Of a DNA stretch of 41,125 bases, positions 41,087 to 41,125 are shown piece by piece. Both the position numbers and the translations under genes were made by a program. The DNA lies in NCBI GenBank assembly GCA_903908285.1, contig CAIVRH010000024.1, positions 1 through 41,125 on the forward strand, given 5' to 3'. The notes below the pieces were generated by a model, which ran no database searches, was not told where the DNA came from, and saw only the letters and a list, made by a program, of their open reading frames with translations. The stretch is from an uncultured candidate division Zixibacteria bacterium. Its GTDB lineage: Bacteria; Zixibacteria; MSB-5A5; SM1-73. Within the stretch, counting starts at the first letter, position 1; each line of letters starts with the position of its first letter.

Positions 41087-41125
41087 ATGGCAAAAAAAGC
41101 GATGTCCAGGTGATCCAAGTCATCG
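41087..41125 (+). CDS. Possible start of a gene running off the right edge (frame broken at A7)
   Basis: ATG 41087 has GGAG (41076-41079) at a 7-nt spacing. As read, it gives MAKKAMSR-stop. With one more A in the run of seven A it would read MAKKSDVQVIQVI to the edge. Such a start could belong to a small basic protein, but too little is visible to name one. Confidence 0.2.

Larger units (their letters stand above)
40626..41125. other. 500-bp right-end gap without a supported complete gene
   Basis: Contains the ribosome binding site of the phosphatase gene at its left end, a bidirectional-looking hairpin at 40812, a degenerate CTA-loop palindrome at 40887 and a possible gene start at 41087. 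Otherwise nothing recognised. Confidence 0.5.

Overview
This 41 kb window looks like part of a chromosome from an uncultured Gram-negative bacterium of the FCB group. Zixibacteria or a close relative is my best guess. The reasons are outer-membrane and periplasmic proteins (a beta-barrel protein with thrombospondin-3 repeats, an NlpC/P60 lipoprotein, YbbR), tricorn-type proteases, dockerin-like repeats of the form GD..x..DMGDIVYLINYLY, a C-terminal secretion-type tail at the left edge, and word-like intergenic repeats. The phylum is inferred from gene style only. I see no rRNA, tRNA, CRISPR array, complete IS or phage genes.

Left part (1-11 kb), accessory. After the tail of a secreted protein comes a small exported protein (403-708) that overlaps by ATGA a TPR/sigma-54 activator (705-3030). 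The activator frame is broken by one extra base at a CCCGGG run. Just downstream are three near-identical palindromes (TTCTCA-N3-TGAGAA type) and a sigma-54 promoter with exact GG-N10-GC spacing, so sensor, enhancer sites and promoter sit together. Then follows an array of four paralogous exported PD40 beta-propeller proteins, interleaved with two amidase genes truncated just after the first zinc-ligand motif and one amidase with an intact active site. The intact amidase is separated from its C-terminal Ig-like/dockerin part by a single in-frame TAG. Two leader types (A and B) are each repeated, and leader A begins with the fossil 3' end of a further PD40 gene.

Middle (11-22 kb). Two tricorn-like S41 proteases of about 1100 residues lie in tandem on the minus strand, followed by an outer-membrane barrel protein. 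A divergent alpha/beta hydrolase lies on the plus strand. The gaps hold degenerate repeats with the words GTCGAC/GTGGAC and TTGAACC, including twelve perfect 8-bp TTGAACCC units that abut a TATAAT box.

Right part (22-41 kb), mostly housekeeping. Plus strand: NAD(P)HX repair enzyme (nnr), an M20 amidohydrolase carrying a palindromic insertion in frame, a secreted sensor-type propeller, thiL, a zinc-ribbon protein, a YbbR protein, tsaD, a YfiM/DUF2279-like protein, a REC-GAF-HD-GYP c-di-GMP phosphodiesterase and a flavin-reductase-like protein. Minus strand: a membrane GAF-like protein, uvrC, an NlpC/P60 lipoprotein and a double-GAF PP2C phosphatase.

The strongest lead for something undescribed is the 403-10906 locus: a possible secreted-peptide/TPR/sigma-54 switch placed beside a recombining propeller-amidase cassette array.
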